This document shows positions 10,451 to 20,935 of a DNA stretch of 64,000 bases, in pieces. Source of the DNA: Micropterus salmoides (taxonomy: Eukaryota; Chordata; Actinopteri; Centrarchiformes; Centrarchidae). How positions within the stretch are numbered: position 1 is the stretch's first letter; each line of letters starts with the position of its first letter. Location of the stretch: contig NW_024044681.1 of assembly GCF_014851395.1 (NCBI RefSeq), positions 4,900,433 through 4,964,432 of the forward strand, written 5' to 3'. The position numbers and the translations under genes are program-made. The notes under the pieces are model-generated. The model ran no database searches. It saw only the letters and a list, made by a program, of their open reading frames with translations, and was not told the DNA's origin.

Positions 10451-13400
10451 TATATTTGGTAATGATGTCTAATTAGCAGCAAAACACACAACACAGGTTT
10501 CCGATTATGAAAAACAAACTGAAGCAGAACTGAGTGACCATAACTGACCTCAGAATGACCAACAGTAGGCCTATGCCGGCTGGACAAACTATGTAATAAA
10601 CACAAGGGGTGAATAAAACAAACAAACAAACAAACAAAGTAATTAGAGTGAAACTTAAACATAGCAGCAAATGCTAATAAAACTATATGCTCAATCAAAT
10701 TTTGTTGGTTGTTTAGTTTTTGTTTAGTGACTGAAACTGAATGTAAAGTTGAATGAAAAGGTCAAATTAAAGTGACAGCCTGGCTGAGTGGAAAAGATGT
10801 TTTAGACCGCTGACGTGGCCGTGGGTGTGGTGCAGCATGTCTTACTAAGATATCAACCTTTTTCACAGGGGACATTTAGACTTGTCAAAGCATATGCATT
10901 TTAATGTCCCAGTAAGCTATGACAGTATGCAAGTGTGCGCAAAACCTGGGCTTTCAAAGTGGAATGCGGCGAATTATTAATAATTACACCTCTCATTTTA
11001 CTGCTGTTAAAAACAGATTTTATACAAGATGCATTTTAGGTAATGTGCATTTTAAGCATGTGAAAACAATAAGATTAACGATGGCTAAATTATATCAATC
11101 TGCTTCAGTTTCAGGGTCCTGGTATTGCATGTTAGCTCATTAATGTTATTGGTTAACACCTGTGCCTTTCCTGTATTACAAGTCTGTTAACAATGTTATA
11201 TTATTAGACTAAATATATTGCAATATAAAATAATTTCTGATGCCCAGGTGTTCAGTGTGTTTAATTTTACCACTTACTGAAATGTAGAAATGCAAGACTG
11301 CTCTCCAACGCCATGTGAGACTGTTCTTAACTGTCACACACTGACATCTTGTGGATGCAATGTTTTGTTGCACGAAACACCATTATAATTTCCTGATGCC
11401 TTTGAGGGCTGCTTTCTTACTGTTCTTCACTGCCATGTATCTATCAACTCTATTCTTGCAGGAAGGAAATCAGTATCTGTCTCCAGTCCATGGATAGCAT
11501 GTATGAGATAATAAAAGTCATTACTACATTAATTGTATTGTGTTATTTTTTCATTCTGAGTCAGTCATTTACAGTAAATAAATGTAAATGTAAACCATGC
11601 TGTGATCATTACTTCACTTTTGATGATGACCAGACAACAATTGGATGGAGTGTTTCCTCTGATTCACTGAGTCTTGTGCTTTCTCCTTGCCTCATTATTG
11701 TTTGCTTATCTCTTACTGGCTCTGCCAAACTTTCAGTGTTCTGTAGTATTTTTCAGAGTCAGTTCTTTCAAGTCCAGGCAGTAATAGAAACACAAAAGGA
11801 ATTTAATACATGTGTGTAGATGAGTAATCTATTGGCGGCCAGTCAGTTGTTGCTGTGGGAGAAAAAATTGGCCGTTATTGAAGAATCCCAGACTCTAAAA
11901 GCTGGTTACGCAAATCCATTCTTTTTTTAAACCTCATTAAATCATAAGACATGGTTCTCTGGAAAGGAATTATCACACTCAAGCACAATGGGAGTTGTTT
12001 GTGAACTCATTTCCAACTATGCTGGCTTGTGTGAGTAAATATGTTTCAGCATGCTTAACCTTTTTGATTCATACCTCATATCAAATGTTTGGTGTTGACT
12101 TAAGAGTTCCTTCCAGTGAACTGTAGCCTACTAGTGGCTCTCTGTTTCCTCAAAGACTGTGCCATACCTCAGGGGAAGTGAAATCATGACTGTTAGGCTA
12201 CATGAAAAAGATGTATCAGCACTGCTATTTTGTTCTGCTCATTCTTCTGAATGGGGACTTTTCCAGAGTGAAAGTCTGGAATCTCCGCTCTGGTACATTA
12301 ATAAGCTGGAAATCCCTGCTGTTTATTTATATATTTATCTCTGGCAAAAGACAACAGGTCTTCTAACAAGTTTATAAAGTGTTGGGAACTGGACTGAGTG
12401 AGCCCATCAAGGTATGTGTGGTGAAATGCAATATGAATAATGCATTACCCCTTATTCATGTGGGAGTTTTGAGTCAGTGAGAACATACTGTACATCAAAC
12501 ACATTGCAACAGTCAACGATTTACTTTAGTCTCTACATGTCAATCAAACTGTTAAAAAGCCTCCCTTTTTTATGGCCATATAAATAAAGAAGTGAAACTG
12601 AGATACAATCTCGCTCCTAATCCTCTTGGTTGATTGTGAAAACAAGATTTTCCAGTATAGTCAGATATGGTATTTCTATCATGAGATAACTTGCCCTAAG
12701 TCTCTAAAACACTAAAAACTAACTGTTAACTGAACAAAATAACAATCAGTTAAAGAAGCAATTAAAACACTAAACCCACAATACACAACTTAAAACAGCT
12801 CCCACTTTGGTCCAGACTAAAATACTAAATACTGAACTATTACTGTTGGATGGAATGTTCACTGTCCCAAGATGATGACATGGGAAATGCCCTGACTTTC
12901 CCTCTGTAGTGCCACCATGAGGTTGACATTTGCAATTTTAGGTGAAATTTTTCCACAACCATTGGACAGTCATGAATTATGGTTCAGACATTCATGTTCC
13001 TTGCAGGATGAATTAAGCATTGCACTCCTAGCATTGTTGGACTAAAAAAAAAAGCAGAGATATCGTGCTACTTCCTTGATCAAAACCCACAAAAATACAT
13101 TACCCACAATGCAACTCGACCGCCGAGAGTTCTGTCAGAGATGCGGGTGTGTTATATTAGTAGTGGCTTATGCAGATGCAAGCCACTAGCATCAAGGAGT
13201 GGTCGAAGAGTAAAAGCTCACTTATTTTTATTTCCTCACCTCCCGATTTTTATTTCATTTTCAAACTTGTAGTTCTTAGACTCATGAGGGGATTTACCAG
13301 ACTTTGTGCAGCTCCCCCAGGAGTCACAAGTCTTTATGCAACTTTGTAAATATTTAAAAATTTTTTTTTTACATAGGCCTATTTAATAGGCTAGTAATTC

Positions 13401-14060
13401 CTAAGACCTGTAAACAGACTGTGATGTGCAACATCGGCCCCTTTAACGTTTCATCAAGTTCCACTTTGTGTTTACTGGTAGTTCCAATTTGCCAATGTTA
13501 GTATGCTACTATGCTGAACTAAATATGGAAACATTTCATTATGTTAGCATTAGCTCAAAGCACTGTTGTGTAGCCTCACATAACAACTAGCATGGCAGCA
13601 CTCAGGTCATTTTCTTGGTAATTAGCAGCCTGATGTGCATTTAAATTGTACAATAAAATAAAAACTAATCAACTTTAAAATTGACTTATTTTAGGCCAAA
13701 TAAATAGATAAATATTCAATATTTCTGTATGTAAGTATGATGGCTTGGAAACACACTTCTGGGGAATAAAATCTACAGGAAATACTTGACACAGGTGTTA
13801 TAGGCTAAATAACACCAGTGTAATCCTGGATAGTCCCAGGACAGCATTTCCAGCTGTGCGGTGTACTCATTTTAGTGTAGTAGTAAACAACAACAACAAC
13901 AACAACAACAGAGCACAGACTAAGCACTTATTTCTGACTGAATAAAAGGATGAAACCATATATATTTATTTGAGTATAAACTAAGCATATAACAACCCTG
14001 GGGGAATCCCTGAAATCTACTCAGGTCGTTTTATTTGAAGATTCAGGAAATAGTGTGGCT
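10451..14060. other. Intergenic, no gene recognised
   Basis: AT-rich. It contains an (AAAC)n microsatellite near 10616-10637 and an (AAC)n microsatellite near 13887-13911. The 109-codon plus frame at 11490-11819 contains a hydrophobic stretch but no family signature and no splice context. It is not called. Confidence 0.45.
13887..13911 (+). repeat. (AAC)n microsatellite
   Basis: A perfect run of about eight AAC units, roughly 200 bp upstream of the presumed hilpda promoter. Confidence 0.9.
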
Positions 14061-14061
14061 G

Positions 14062-14086
14062 CTGAGCGTGATGTCACTGTTACGCA
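14062..14086 (+). promoter_or_regulatory. Candidate HIF site upstream of hilpda
   Basis: GAGCGTGATGTCAC contains the HIF core RCGTG (GCGTG at 14066-14070) overlapping a CRE-like TGATGTCA. It lies roughly 50-270 bp upstream of the end of the presumed first exon. Mammalian HILPDA is induced by HIF-1, so such a site is expected. The match is only five bases and its role is inferred. Confidence 0.3.
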
Positions 14087-14119
14087 TTATACTTTTGCTT
14101 CATCAGGGTGGCTTGATGT

Positions 14120-14333
14120 TCAGTTCACAGCAGCAGCTTGGGGAGAGAGGCTGACAGAGAGCAGCCGCCGTGTGAATTCAGTTTCAGTGTAATGAAGAGT
14201 GTCTAAGAGCGTATAGAAGAGAAAACCCGTCTGCAACACCTGATCGGAAAACATCTGCGGATTTCTCTGGGGCTGTTTGTTTTTGGAAACGACTTGAGCC
14301 TACACAACCAGGAGAGCGAAAGCCGAGCCTGTG
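14120..14333 (+). other. hilpda: hilpda exon 1 (noncoding, 5' end approximate)
   Basis: GC-richer than its surroundings, ending GAGCCTGTG|GTAAGTT, a near-consensus donor with the GT at 14334. No ATG-initiated frame runs through the donor into the protein, so it is 5' UTR. The transcription start is not determined; the left coordinate is a guess from where composition rises. The intron is 14334-15086 (753 bp) and ends TTTTTTGCAG. A noncoding first exon followed by a coding second exon is also the mammalian HILPDA and G0S2 gene structure. Confidence 0.6.
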
Positions 14334-15112
14334 GTAAGTTACTGTACCAACTACGAAATAATGTGACCGTGTTTCTATAGCCTACTGATGGCTGAAGAAC
14401 AGCATGTCGAGATTCGAACTGTGTGGTCTCTTATTTCATCGTTGGCGACGCCATGTGCTCTAAAACCGTTTTCTTAGAGACATGCATTTCAGTTTCAAGT
14501 CGATTTCGTCAACACGGTTCACAACGTAGACACCAAAATTACAAATGATTGTTGTGACAAATGCGGTGTTCATTGGCTGTTGGAAGAGTAATAGATTCCT
14601 AGACGTTTAAAAGCAAAATGAAAGTAGGAACAATAGGAGTCATATGCATGAAGGTCCGTTTTCAACAGGCTGTAAATTCACCAAATAGGTTCTTCCTGTT
14701 GATGTGGGCTGTAACTGTAGCTTCCTTGCTGATTTCTGTTTTTCGTTTTGTGCATACATATGTGATTTCTACTTAATCCTCTACCACTTACTGTACGAAA
14801 ATGTATTATGTGATGCACAAATTCATTTCAAAGTCTACTGTGGTATGGATGTTTGAAGTTGTCCAACAATATTGACCAGATGTCTTTTGGCACAGATGAC
14901 TACCTACTTGTAAAATTGTTAATATCTACTTATCTGTCTGTTTGGAGTTAAAAACTTGCAAATGGCTCCAAAAGTCACCATAAATCTATATTAACAAATA
15001 CCATAATGCACCTAATAAGTTGGTTGCCAAACACTGTTAAAAACCCCAAAAGAACAACTTTAAAATGTGTGTTTTGTTTTTTGCAGCCAAACTGTCCTTT
15101 GCCACTGGAGCC

Positions 15113-15319
15113 ATGGTGGCAGCCGTCCTTAAGATGTATTTTATTGGGACGGCGCTGAGTGTCCTCGCAGTCTTGTATGGAATAGTGGACTCCTTTGGTG
15201 GTCTGATGTATGTCCAGAACCAGCACTACATTTCTGAGCTGGACCACCAGACACAGAGACAGGACTCCTCAAGGACCCGTCGGAGTGCATCATCTCTGAC
15301 TAAAAATATCGGTTCATAA
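15113..15319 (+). CDS. hilpda: Hypoxia-inducible lipid droplet-associated protein
   Basis: The product is 68 residues, encoded entirely in exon 2. The ATG at 15113 has a strong Kozak context (GGAGCCATGG). Earlier in-frame codons lie across the splice acceptor (AG at 15085-15086) and are not a start. The protein begins MVAAVLKMYFIGTALSVL, with one hydrophobic segment at residues about 5-30 and a polar, basic tail containing RTRRSASS. The pattern VLxMYxxGxxLxxL...VDSxxGLM matches HILPDA (human 63 residues) position by position and, less well, the hydrophobic domain of G0S2, which is longer at about 100 residues. HILPDA and G0S2 are known to bind and inhibit adipose triglyceride lipase at lipid droplets and the ER. 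HILPDA is induced by hypoxia and fatty acids. Function here is inferred from that family. The alternative is a short G0S2 paralogue. Confidence 0.78.
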   Translation: MVAAVLKMYFIGTALSVLAVLYGIVDSFGGLMYVQNQHYISELDHQTQRQDSSRTRRSASSLTKNIGS

Positions 15320-15740
15320 GAGAAACATCTTGGTCACAACAGACCAAAAAGGCTGCTGGATGGATATACAGAATACTGTGGCAATGGATCAACAGACTTG
15401 AGAATCACTGGAGATAGTAAATGTACTGGTTCCATTACTGACGTCATTGTAGTGTCTAACTTATTGGACATGCTTTGCACTTTGAAAAAGCTTTGCACTA
15501 GAAGGTTATTTGATTTGGAGGCAGAATCTCACACCAAGTCCTCTGTAACAAATACTGTTGCAGCTAGTCTGCATACAAAAGGCAACTACAAATCTGACAA
15601 CAAATGTAACCGCACTACTGAACAATGATTTGCACTAGAAATGAGGATAGTTTCTTTTTTTATTTGTCTATATCTGTATTTTGAGGAGGGTTTTTTTGTT
15701 TTTCTTTTTTTTTAAATAAAATAATTAAACCAAAGTGTTG
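15320..15740 (+). promoter_or_regulatory. hilpda: hilpda 3' UTR and polyadenylation signal
   Basis: AATAAA at 15715-15720 follows a T-rich tract, placing the transcript end near 15740. A second AATAAA at 15862-15867 could give a longer form. The 76-codon frame inside this UTR (15398-15628) lacks an ATG start and is not called. Confidence 0.6.
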
Positions 15741-17930
15741 AGTACAAGTGTACTGCAGCCTCTTTTAAGAAACAGAAATCAGTCACATAAGCTGCCTGTT
15801 TACTGGAAAGTAGAAGGAAGTCAGGCTGGCCCACAAGCATCAAATATAGTGGAAAATGTACAATAAAAACTAAACTAAAACCATTTCAGCAGGGACTTGA
15901 TAGGTTGACACCAGAAAGCCTTGTATTCTTGCCAAAGTGCTATGCCATCGGTGTACAGAAAGTACAAAAAAATCCACAAATAACTGACTGATATCACATG
16001 CAATGGCTCAGAGGGATTTACAATCTCATAAGAGCAACAGGTCCCAACACAGCCTTTGCTGAAGCAATTCAAAGACAGAGCCTTCCCTCTTCAAATGGCC
16101 TGGCTGACTGAGCAATATGAGCTGCATAGATACAGTCAACTTGTGTCCTTCTGGTGTATGACTAAGTAAAAATGAATTGAATGATTATATGGAATGTGAA
16201 AGGGATTACTTAAAGTGATGAAGCACCACAGGAAGTTATCAGTGACGTCTGCCTCTGCAGCAAGATAGCGTCTTTGCTCATTAGTGTTTCAGTGTCATTG
16301 CTCCCGTCAGACCAAGATATTTTTTTTTCCTGAGTTAGTGAAGATAAAAAATGAACAAAAGGAAGTGAGTACTGCGAGTACAAAATGATTAGATAGAAGT
16401 GTGTACATGTGGTAACATATCTTTAAAAGTATCTGCTTGCTGAATTGTCTGAATCATCATGATCACTTAGTGACTCAGTAGGTTGAAGCAGTGCAGCTGC
16501 CCTTTTCTGGTAACTGAAAGCACCACTGTAAACTCAGCCAAGATGTACAATAAGTCCTCGTTACAAGCTTGCTAAAAGACTGACTGAAATGATGATGTAC
16601 TGAACATAACTGGAACAGCTAGTGTTTGTGCTAATTTACCTTTTGAACAGTCAAACAATCACTTAGCTTAGATAGAAATTGAGGAAACTGCATTGTCAGT
16701 GACTTTTGTCATTTCATGGCCAGAAATATGACCTAAACCATCCCAACTTTTTATTGCATGTTTTTTTTTTACAGCCCAAGACCTATGCTACACACTTCGA
16801 CTCATCGATTCATTTGCTGTAAATGAATTATGATTTACTATACCTGTGTGTCTCCCCTTTTTGTCCCAGTGTTAGAGCCGAGCTGTGTTTCAAAACAACA
16901 CATAAGAGTTTTTCAATCTAAAACAGTGTTTATCAGCCCCTTCCAAATCTGTTACATATGAGCCCTAGAAAGATATTTCATATGACTCTTCATGGAAACT
17001 CTGGTACAAACTGAGGGTATTATAGGAAATGTAGGATTCAGCATTTTGCTGAGCTTGGCCCAGAGTGGGCACAACTCTGGCAATATCTTTGGGATTTAGC
17101 TTTGTAGGCTTGTTTTTGTGCCCTTAAGTTGCCAAAAAAAATATAACAGTTATGCTGCTATTGAAACCTTGGTGGACATGTTTTTTTGTCCTCTGTTCTC
17201 AAGTTTCCCTCTGCCCCAAGGGCGAGGAAATGTACCAGCTTGCTTTAAAGCTTTTTCACTATTAGGGGCTGCATAGTGGTACGATTTACATGTATGCACA
17301 CCCACTCATCTACAGACAAGTCATCTGAGGTGAGTCATTCTATTTTATGTTTCGTTGGAAAGCCCCACATCAAGTTATCACAAAGTAGCTACTTGACTGA
17401 TTTGACCGTCCTTTTCTAACCAGTAGGTTATATTCTTTTGTCTGTAATTGGATCTTGCGCAAACATCTGGATAAGATTAAAATTTAAAGGATGAACATGA
17501 GCTCAAGGACAAAGAAACTTTTTTTCCAGTTTAAAGGGTCAAAAATGTAAGTGTAAAGTAAGTCTTTGTTGCTCTGGTGTCCTCTTCCTCCTGCTCCATA
17601 TAGATAATTTTTAATAGTTCCTTATTAGAGAGTTAATATCTCTTATACAACCTAGTTTTGTATTGTGGCACGGATGTCCAAACAACTGTTAAAGTATAAG
17701 AACTGAGTTTAAACATTTTCCATGAAAGTCAGATAAAGTTAACTGTCTGCTGGAATTACAGATCAGCCCACGGCAAAACAGCTGTGCGTTTTTGGTAAGG
17801 GGTGGATTCAAACGCACCTGTAGTACACTATGTTTTACTTTCAGTCACTGATCTGAAAGATATTTTAACTGTGCTACAGGAATAATAACCATAATAATGT
17901 CACGCTTAAAAGTGCTAAACCATGAGGAAC
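15741..17930. other. No gene recognised
   Basis: AT-rich intergenic sequence downstream of hilpda. I see no repeat family or exon structure I can support. Confidence 0.45.
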
Positions 17931-17933
17931 TTT

Positions 17934-18190
17934 GTTTGTTTGTTTGTTTGTTTAAAAGGGACAGTGCACATTAATGAACATAAGGACAATAGTAGTAAAT
18001 AAAGGCCAGCCGTAAAGTGTGTGAACGTGCATGACGCATCGTGCACGTAAATACATTTTTGATTAATAAAAAATTAATTCATCAAAAACAAATTCATCAA
18101 AAATGTATTACAATATATATAAAAAGATAATAAAAAAATTAAATTGAATAAAAAATAAAAAATGAATTAATAACAACAAAAAAAAAGATT
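17934..18190. repeat. (TTTG)n plus AT-rich repeat remnant
   Basis: A (TTTG)n run near 17935-17953 is followed by AAAAGGGACAGTGCACATTA, a string I recognise as recurring in fish genomes, though I cannot name the family. It continues into AT-rich low-complexity sequence to about 18190. Confidence 0.45.
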
Positions 18191-18400
18191 GGGGTCATAG
18201 CAAGGTTGAACAACAAAGACATGGGGGTGTGAAAATGGGTGTGTGTATTAGGGCGTGTCCAGCCTCATCCTCTATTAGTGGTGGTGGGGGGTCGATCACC
18301 AAAAGGTGAAGACGGGTGTGAAAAGGGGGGTTTGTGTATATGGGATGTCCGGTGTTATCTTCTAAAAGCAGATATTGAGAGTGACTTTAGCAATCGGTTG

Positions 18401-18410
18401 TATATATATA
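18401..18410 (+). promoter_or_regulatory. TATA box of a compact unit
   Basis: TATATATATA is followed by GCGGGCTCG, a classic TATA context. It starts the compact unit at 18401-19410: first exon to 18558, intron 18559-18634, two small ORFs, then AATAAA at 19385. Promoter function is inferred from this order. Confidence 0.4.
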
Positions 18411-18558
18411 GCGGGCTCGTTTTTTGACTTACATCTGACTGAGAACGTGGAATTACTCTGGGACGATGATAACTCATGGGTGGATGACTATGGAAAAGAA
18501 CTGGGGAAAAGAAATTTAACATTTCTCGTTCCTGAAGAAAATACATAGTATTATACAG

Positions 18559-18634
18559 GTAACCATAGTTTATTATTTATACGATATACTGCAGAAAAAA
18601 GCTTTACAAACATGTGTGTATTGTGCATATACAG
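18559..18634 (+). other. Candidate 76-nt intron
   Basis: The donor is TATACAG|GTAACC (GT at 18559) and the acceptor GCATATACAG (AG at 18633-18634). Exon sequence before the donor contains a frame ending at a TAG just upstream, so splicing does not extend that frame into the next ORF. A 76-nt intron is short but normal in teleost genes. Confidence 0.35.
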
Positions 18635-18735
18635 ACAAATGGTGCAGAAAACAACCTCACACATGCATTGACACGCTACCCTTCTTTTATATTAAAGGAC
18701 ATAAGAGAGAAATTACGGAGAAGCTTTTTAACAAA

Positions 18736-18930
18736 ATGTATGTACTACGTGGTCTTGGGTTGGTGCCAACGTGTGAATGCAGTATTCGAGACATTGCAGC
18801 AGCTGCTCTACAGATTTGGTTGAGGAACCCTTTTCTCATTGCTTCGCTTAAATGGGTAGTTAGAGTGGAGGACACTGTGAGCACAATAGTTAAGGAATCT
18901 CTGGACATCTGGAAGGGGGAACAACACTAA
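18736..18930 (+). CDS. Small ORF A, unrecognised protein
   Basis: From the first in-frame ATG (18736) the product is 64 residues. The frame is open further upstream to at least 18616 and across the candidate acceptor, so the true start may be earlier or lost. The C-terminal half has the look of a folded helical protein: an IRDIAAAALQIWLRNP stretch, then alternating charged and hydrophobic residues to a WKGEQH end. The upstream extension contains a DKWCRKQPHTC cluster of Cys/His. ORF B starts 5 bp after its stop, an arrangement unusual for a vertebrate cellular gene. No homologue is recognised; an endogenous viral or transposon gene is possible. Confidence 0.4.
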   Translation: MYVLRGLGLVPTCECSIRDIAAAALQIWLRNPFLIASLKWVVRVEDTVSTIVKESLDIWKGEQH

Positions 18931-18935
18931 AAACA

Positions 18936-19169
18936 ATGGGGAATGTGTCTAGTCTACTAAACCATGTCAAAAAGAGATACATCGTGTATAAGATGAGAAC
19001 ACTGTTGTGTGAAGCTGTTAACAATGCGATATGTGACACAGATAGGACACTATGTTGTTCTAGATTTGACAAACAGACAGAATATGTTAGACGAATGACC
19101 TCGGGATGGCGTACCATGGTGCAAATGACAGTGGATAAATATGCAGATGTGAAATGTTTTTTCCTGTGA
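18936..19169 (+). CDS. Small ORF B, possible N-myristoylated protein
   Basis: 77 residues from an ATG in the context AAACAATGG. It begins MGNVSSLLNH, which fits an N-myristoylation signal (Met-Gly with Ser at position 5 or 6), then a basic segment KKRYIVYKMR and four cysteines (CEA, CDT, CCS). It ends ...DVKCFFL. It lies directly after ORF A and is followed by AATAAA at 19385-19390. No family is recognised. Membrane targeting is inferred from the N-terminus only. Confidence 0.42.
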   Translation: MGNVSSLLNHVKKRYIVYKMRTLLCEAVNNAICDTDRTLCCSRFDKQTEYVRRMTSGWRTMVQMTVDKYADVKCFFL

Positions 19170-19384
19170 ACGATAATGATTTTCATACGGGTCATGTGTT
19201 TTGTTTTTGTACTTTTAGCATTGATTTGTGTGTTTTAATGCTAACCAGAAAATGTCGATGTTGCTGATGTGATGTATTGCTTAACTGAATCTTTGGTTTG
19301 TAAAAACATAGGTGCTTGTACTGATTTTCTGAAAAGTGTATACTTGTAATCATTGCTGACGGATATGTTGTGTATGTCGCTGAA

Positions 19385-19390
19385 AATAAA
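19385..19390 (+). terminator. Polyadenylation signal of the compact unit
   Basis: AATAAA lies 216 bp after the stop of ORF B. The sequence after it (GTTGAAGCGTCAGTCTTTG) precedes the LINE 3' tail. Confidence 0.45.
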
Positions 19391-19457
19391 ATATTTGAAC
19401 ACAGACGTTGAAGCGTCAGTCTTTGTAACAAAGATCATGGAGGATAAGGAATATATA

Positions 19458-19706
19458 TTCAATTCAATTCAATTCAATTTTATTTATATAGCACCAAATC
19501 ACAACAACAGTTATCTCACAGCGCTTTTCATAAAAGAGCAGGTCTAGACCGTACTCTATGATGATATTTACAGAAGCCCAACAGTTCCCAACAAGAGCAA
19601 GCACTAGGCGACAGAGGCAAGGAAAAACTTCCTTTTAAGAGGCAGAAACCTCGAGCAGAACCATGGCTCAGGGTGGGCGGCCATCTGCCTCGACCGGTTG
19701 GGGTGA

Positions 19707-19746
<40 letters not shown>

Positions 19747-20435
19747 TGTAAGGAGAGAGAGAGGGGAGGGAGGCAGCCTACACAATATACACACAGAGGT
19801 ACAGACAGTGAAGGTGATGTTGCTATAGACTAAATGAAAAATGGTACAGATATTTATAATAGTGTTAATGGTAACAGTTGTAATGTTAATGATTATAATA
19901 ACAATAAGACTAGCAACAATAGTCGTTGCAGCAGAGGGTGTCGAGCAGGAACACGGGGGCAGCAGGTGACCGGCAAACCACAGATCCAGACTCCACAGCT
20001 CCAGAGCCAGAAAACCTGCAGGAAGTGATAGGAGGAGAGAGGAGAGAGACGAGAAAGCACAAGACTACCAGAAAGGGGAGAAGTTGTGTTAGTAACATGC
20101 AATAATGGGAGGAGGTTGCATACAGAGGGAGAGAAAGTAGAGGAGAGAGGAGCTCAGTGCATCATGGGAAATCCCCCGGCAGTCTAGGCCTATAGCAGCA
20201 TAACTAAGGGATGGTTCAGGACTAACCTGAGCCAGCCCTAACTATAAGCTTTATCAAAGAGGAGAGTCTTAAGCCTACTCTTAAATGTGGAGATGGTGTC
20301 TGCCTCCTGAACCCAAACTGGAACCTGGTTCCACAGGAGAGGAGCTTGATAGCTGAACGCTCTGGCTCCTAGTCTACTTTTGGAGACTCTAGGAACCACA
20401 AGTAACCCTGCATTCTGGGAGCGCAGTGCTCTGGT
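19458..20435 (-). mobile_element. LINE 3' end (L2/CR1-like), minus strand
   Basis: Read on the minus strand this is the end of a non-LTR retrotransposon: the C-terminus of the reverse-transcriptase ORF (20238-20435), about 780 bp of 3' UTR, and a tail of ATTGA repeats at 19458-19478. The UTR contains sequence very common in fish (AAGCACTAGGCGACAG, CGACCGGTTGGGGTGA) and a (GA)n microsatellite at 19710-19742. The 5' side runs into the 500-N gap, so completeness cannot be judged. The clade assignment is from the C-terminal motif and is not exact. Confidence 0.8.
20238..20435 (-). pseudogene. LINE ORF2 C-terminus (partial)
   Basis: Minus-strand frame open from the gap to a stop at 20238. It contains GARAFSYQAPLLWNQVPVWV and then STFKSRLKTLLFDKAYS. 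This is the conserved C-terminal block (AP.LWN.LP...SFK..LKT.LF..AY) of L2/CR1-type LINE polyproteins. The catalytic part would lie in the gap. Whether the copy is intact is unknown, so it is annotated as partial. Confidence 0.75.
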
Positions 20436-20935
20436 NNNNNNNNNNNNNNNNNNNNNNNNNNNNNNNNNNNNNNNNNNNNNNNNNNNNNNNNNNNNNNNNN
20501 NNNNNNNNNNNNNNNNNNNNNNNNNNNNNNNNNNNNNNNNNNNNNNNNNNNNNNNNNNNNNNNNNNNNNNNNNNNNNNNNNNNNNNNNNNNNNNNNNNNN
20601 NNNNNNNNNNNNNNNNNNNNNNNNNNNNNNNNNNNNNNNNNNNNNNNNNNNNNNNNNNNNNNNNNNNNNNNNNNNNNNNNNNNNNNNNNNNNNNNNNNNN
20701 NNNNNNNNNNNNNNNNNNNNNNNNNNNNNNNNNNNNNNNNNNNNNNNNNNNNNNNNNNNNNNNNNNNNNNNNNNNNNNNNNNNNNNNNNNNNNNNNNNNN
20801 NNNNNNNNNNNNNNNNNNNNNNNNNNNNNNNNNNNNNNNNNNNNNNNNNNNNNNNNNNNNNNNNNNNNNNNNNNNNNNNNNNNNNNNNNNNNNNNNNNNN
20901 NNNNNNNNNNNNNNNNNNNNNNNNNNNNNNNNNNN
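20436..20935. other. Assembly gap (500 N)
   Basis: Exactly 500 N, a placeholder length. It separates the LINE from the tandem array, so the true left border of the array is missing. Confidence 0.99.

Noticed and set aside
11490..11819. 109-codon plus-strand frame with a hydrophobic start
   Set aside because: No family signature, no splice-site context, and composition like the surrounding AT-rich DNA.
17265..17300. GGGGCTGCATAGTGGTAC, resembling the start of a common fish SINE
   Set aside because: The similarity covers only about 18 bases and the rest does not follow the family.
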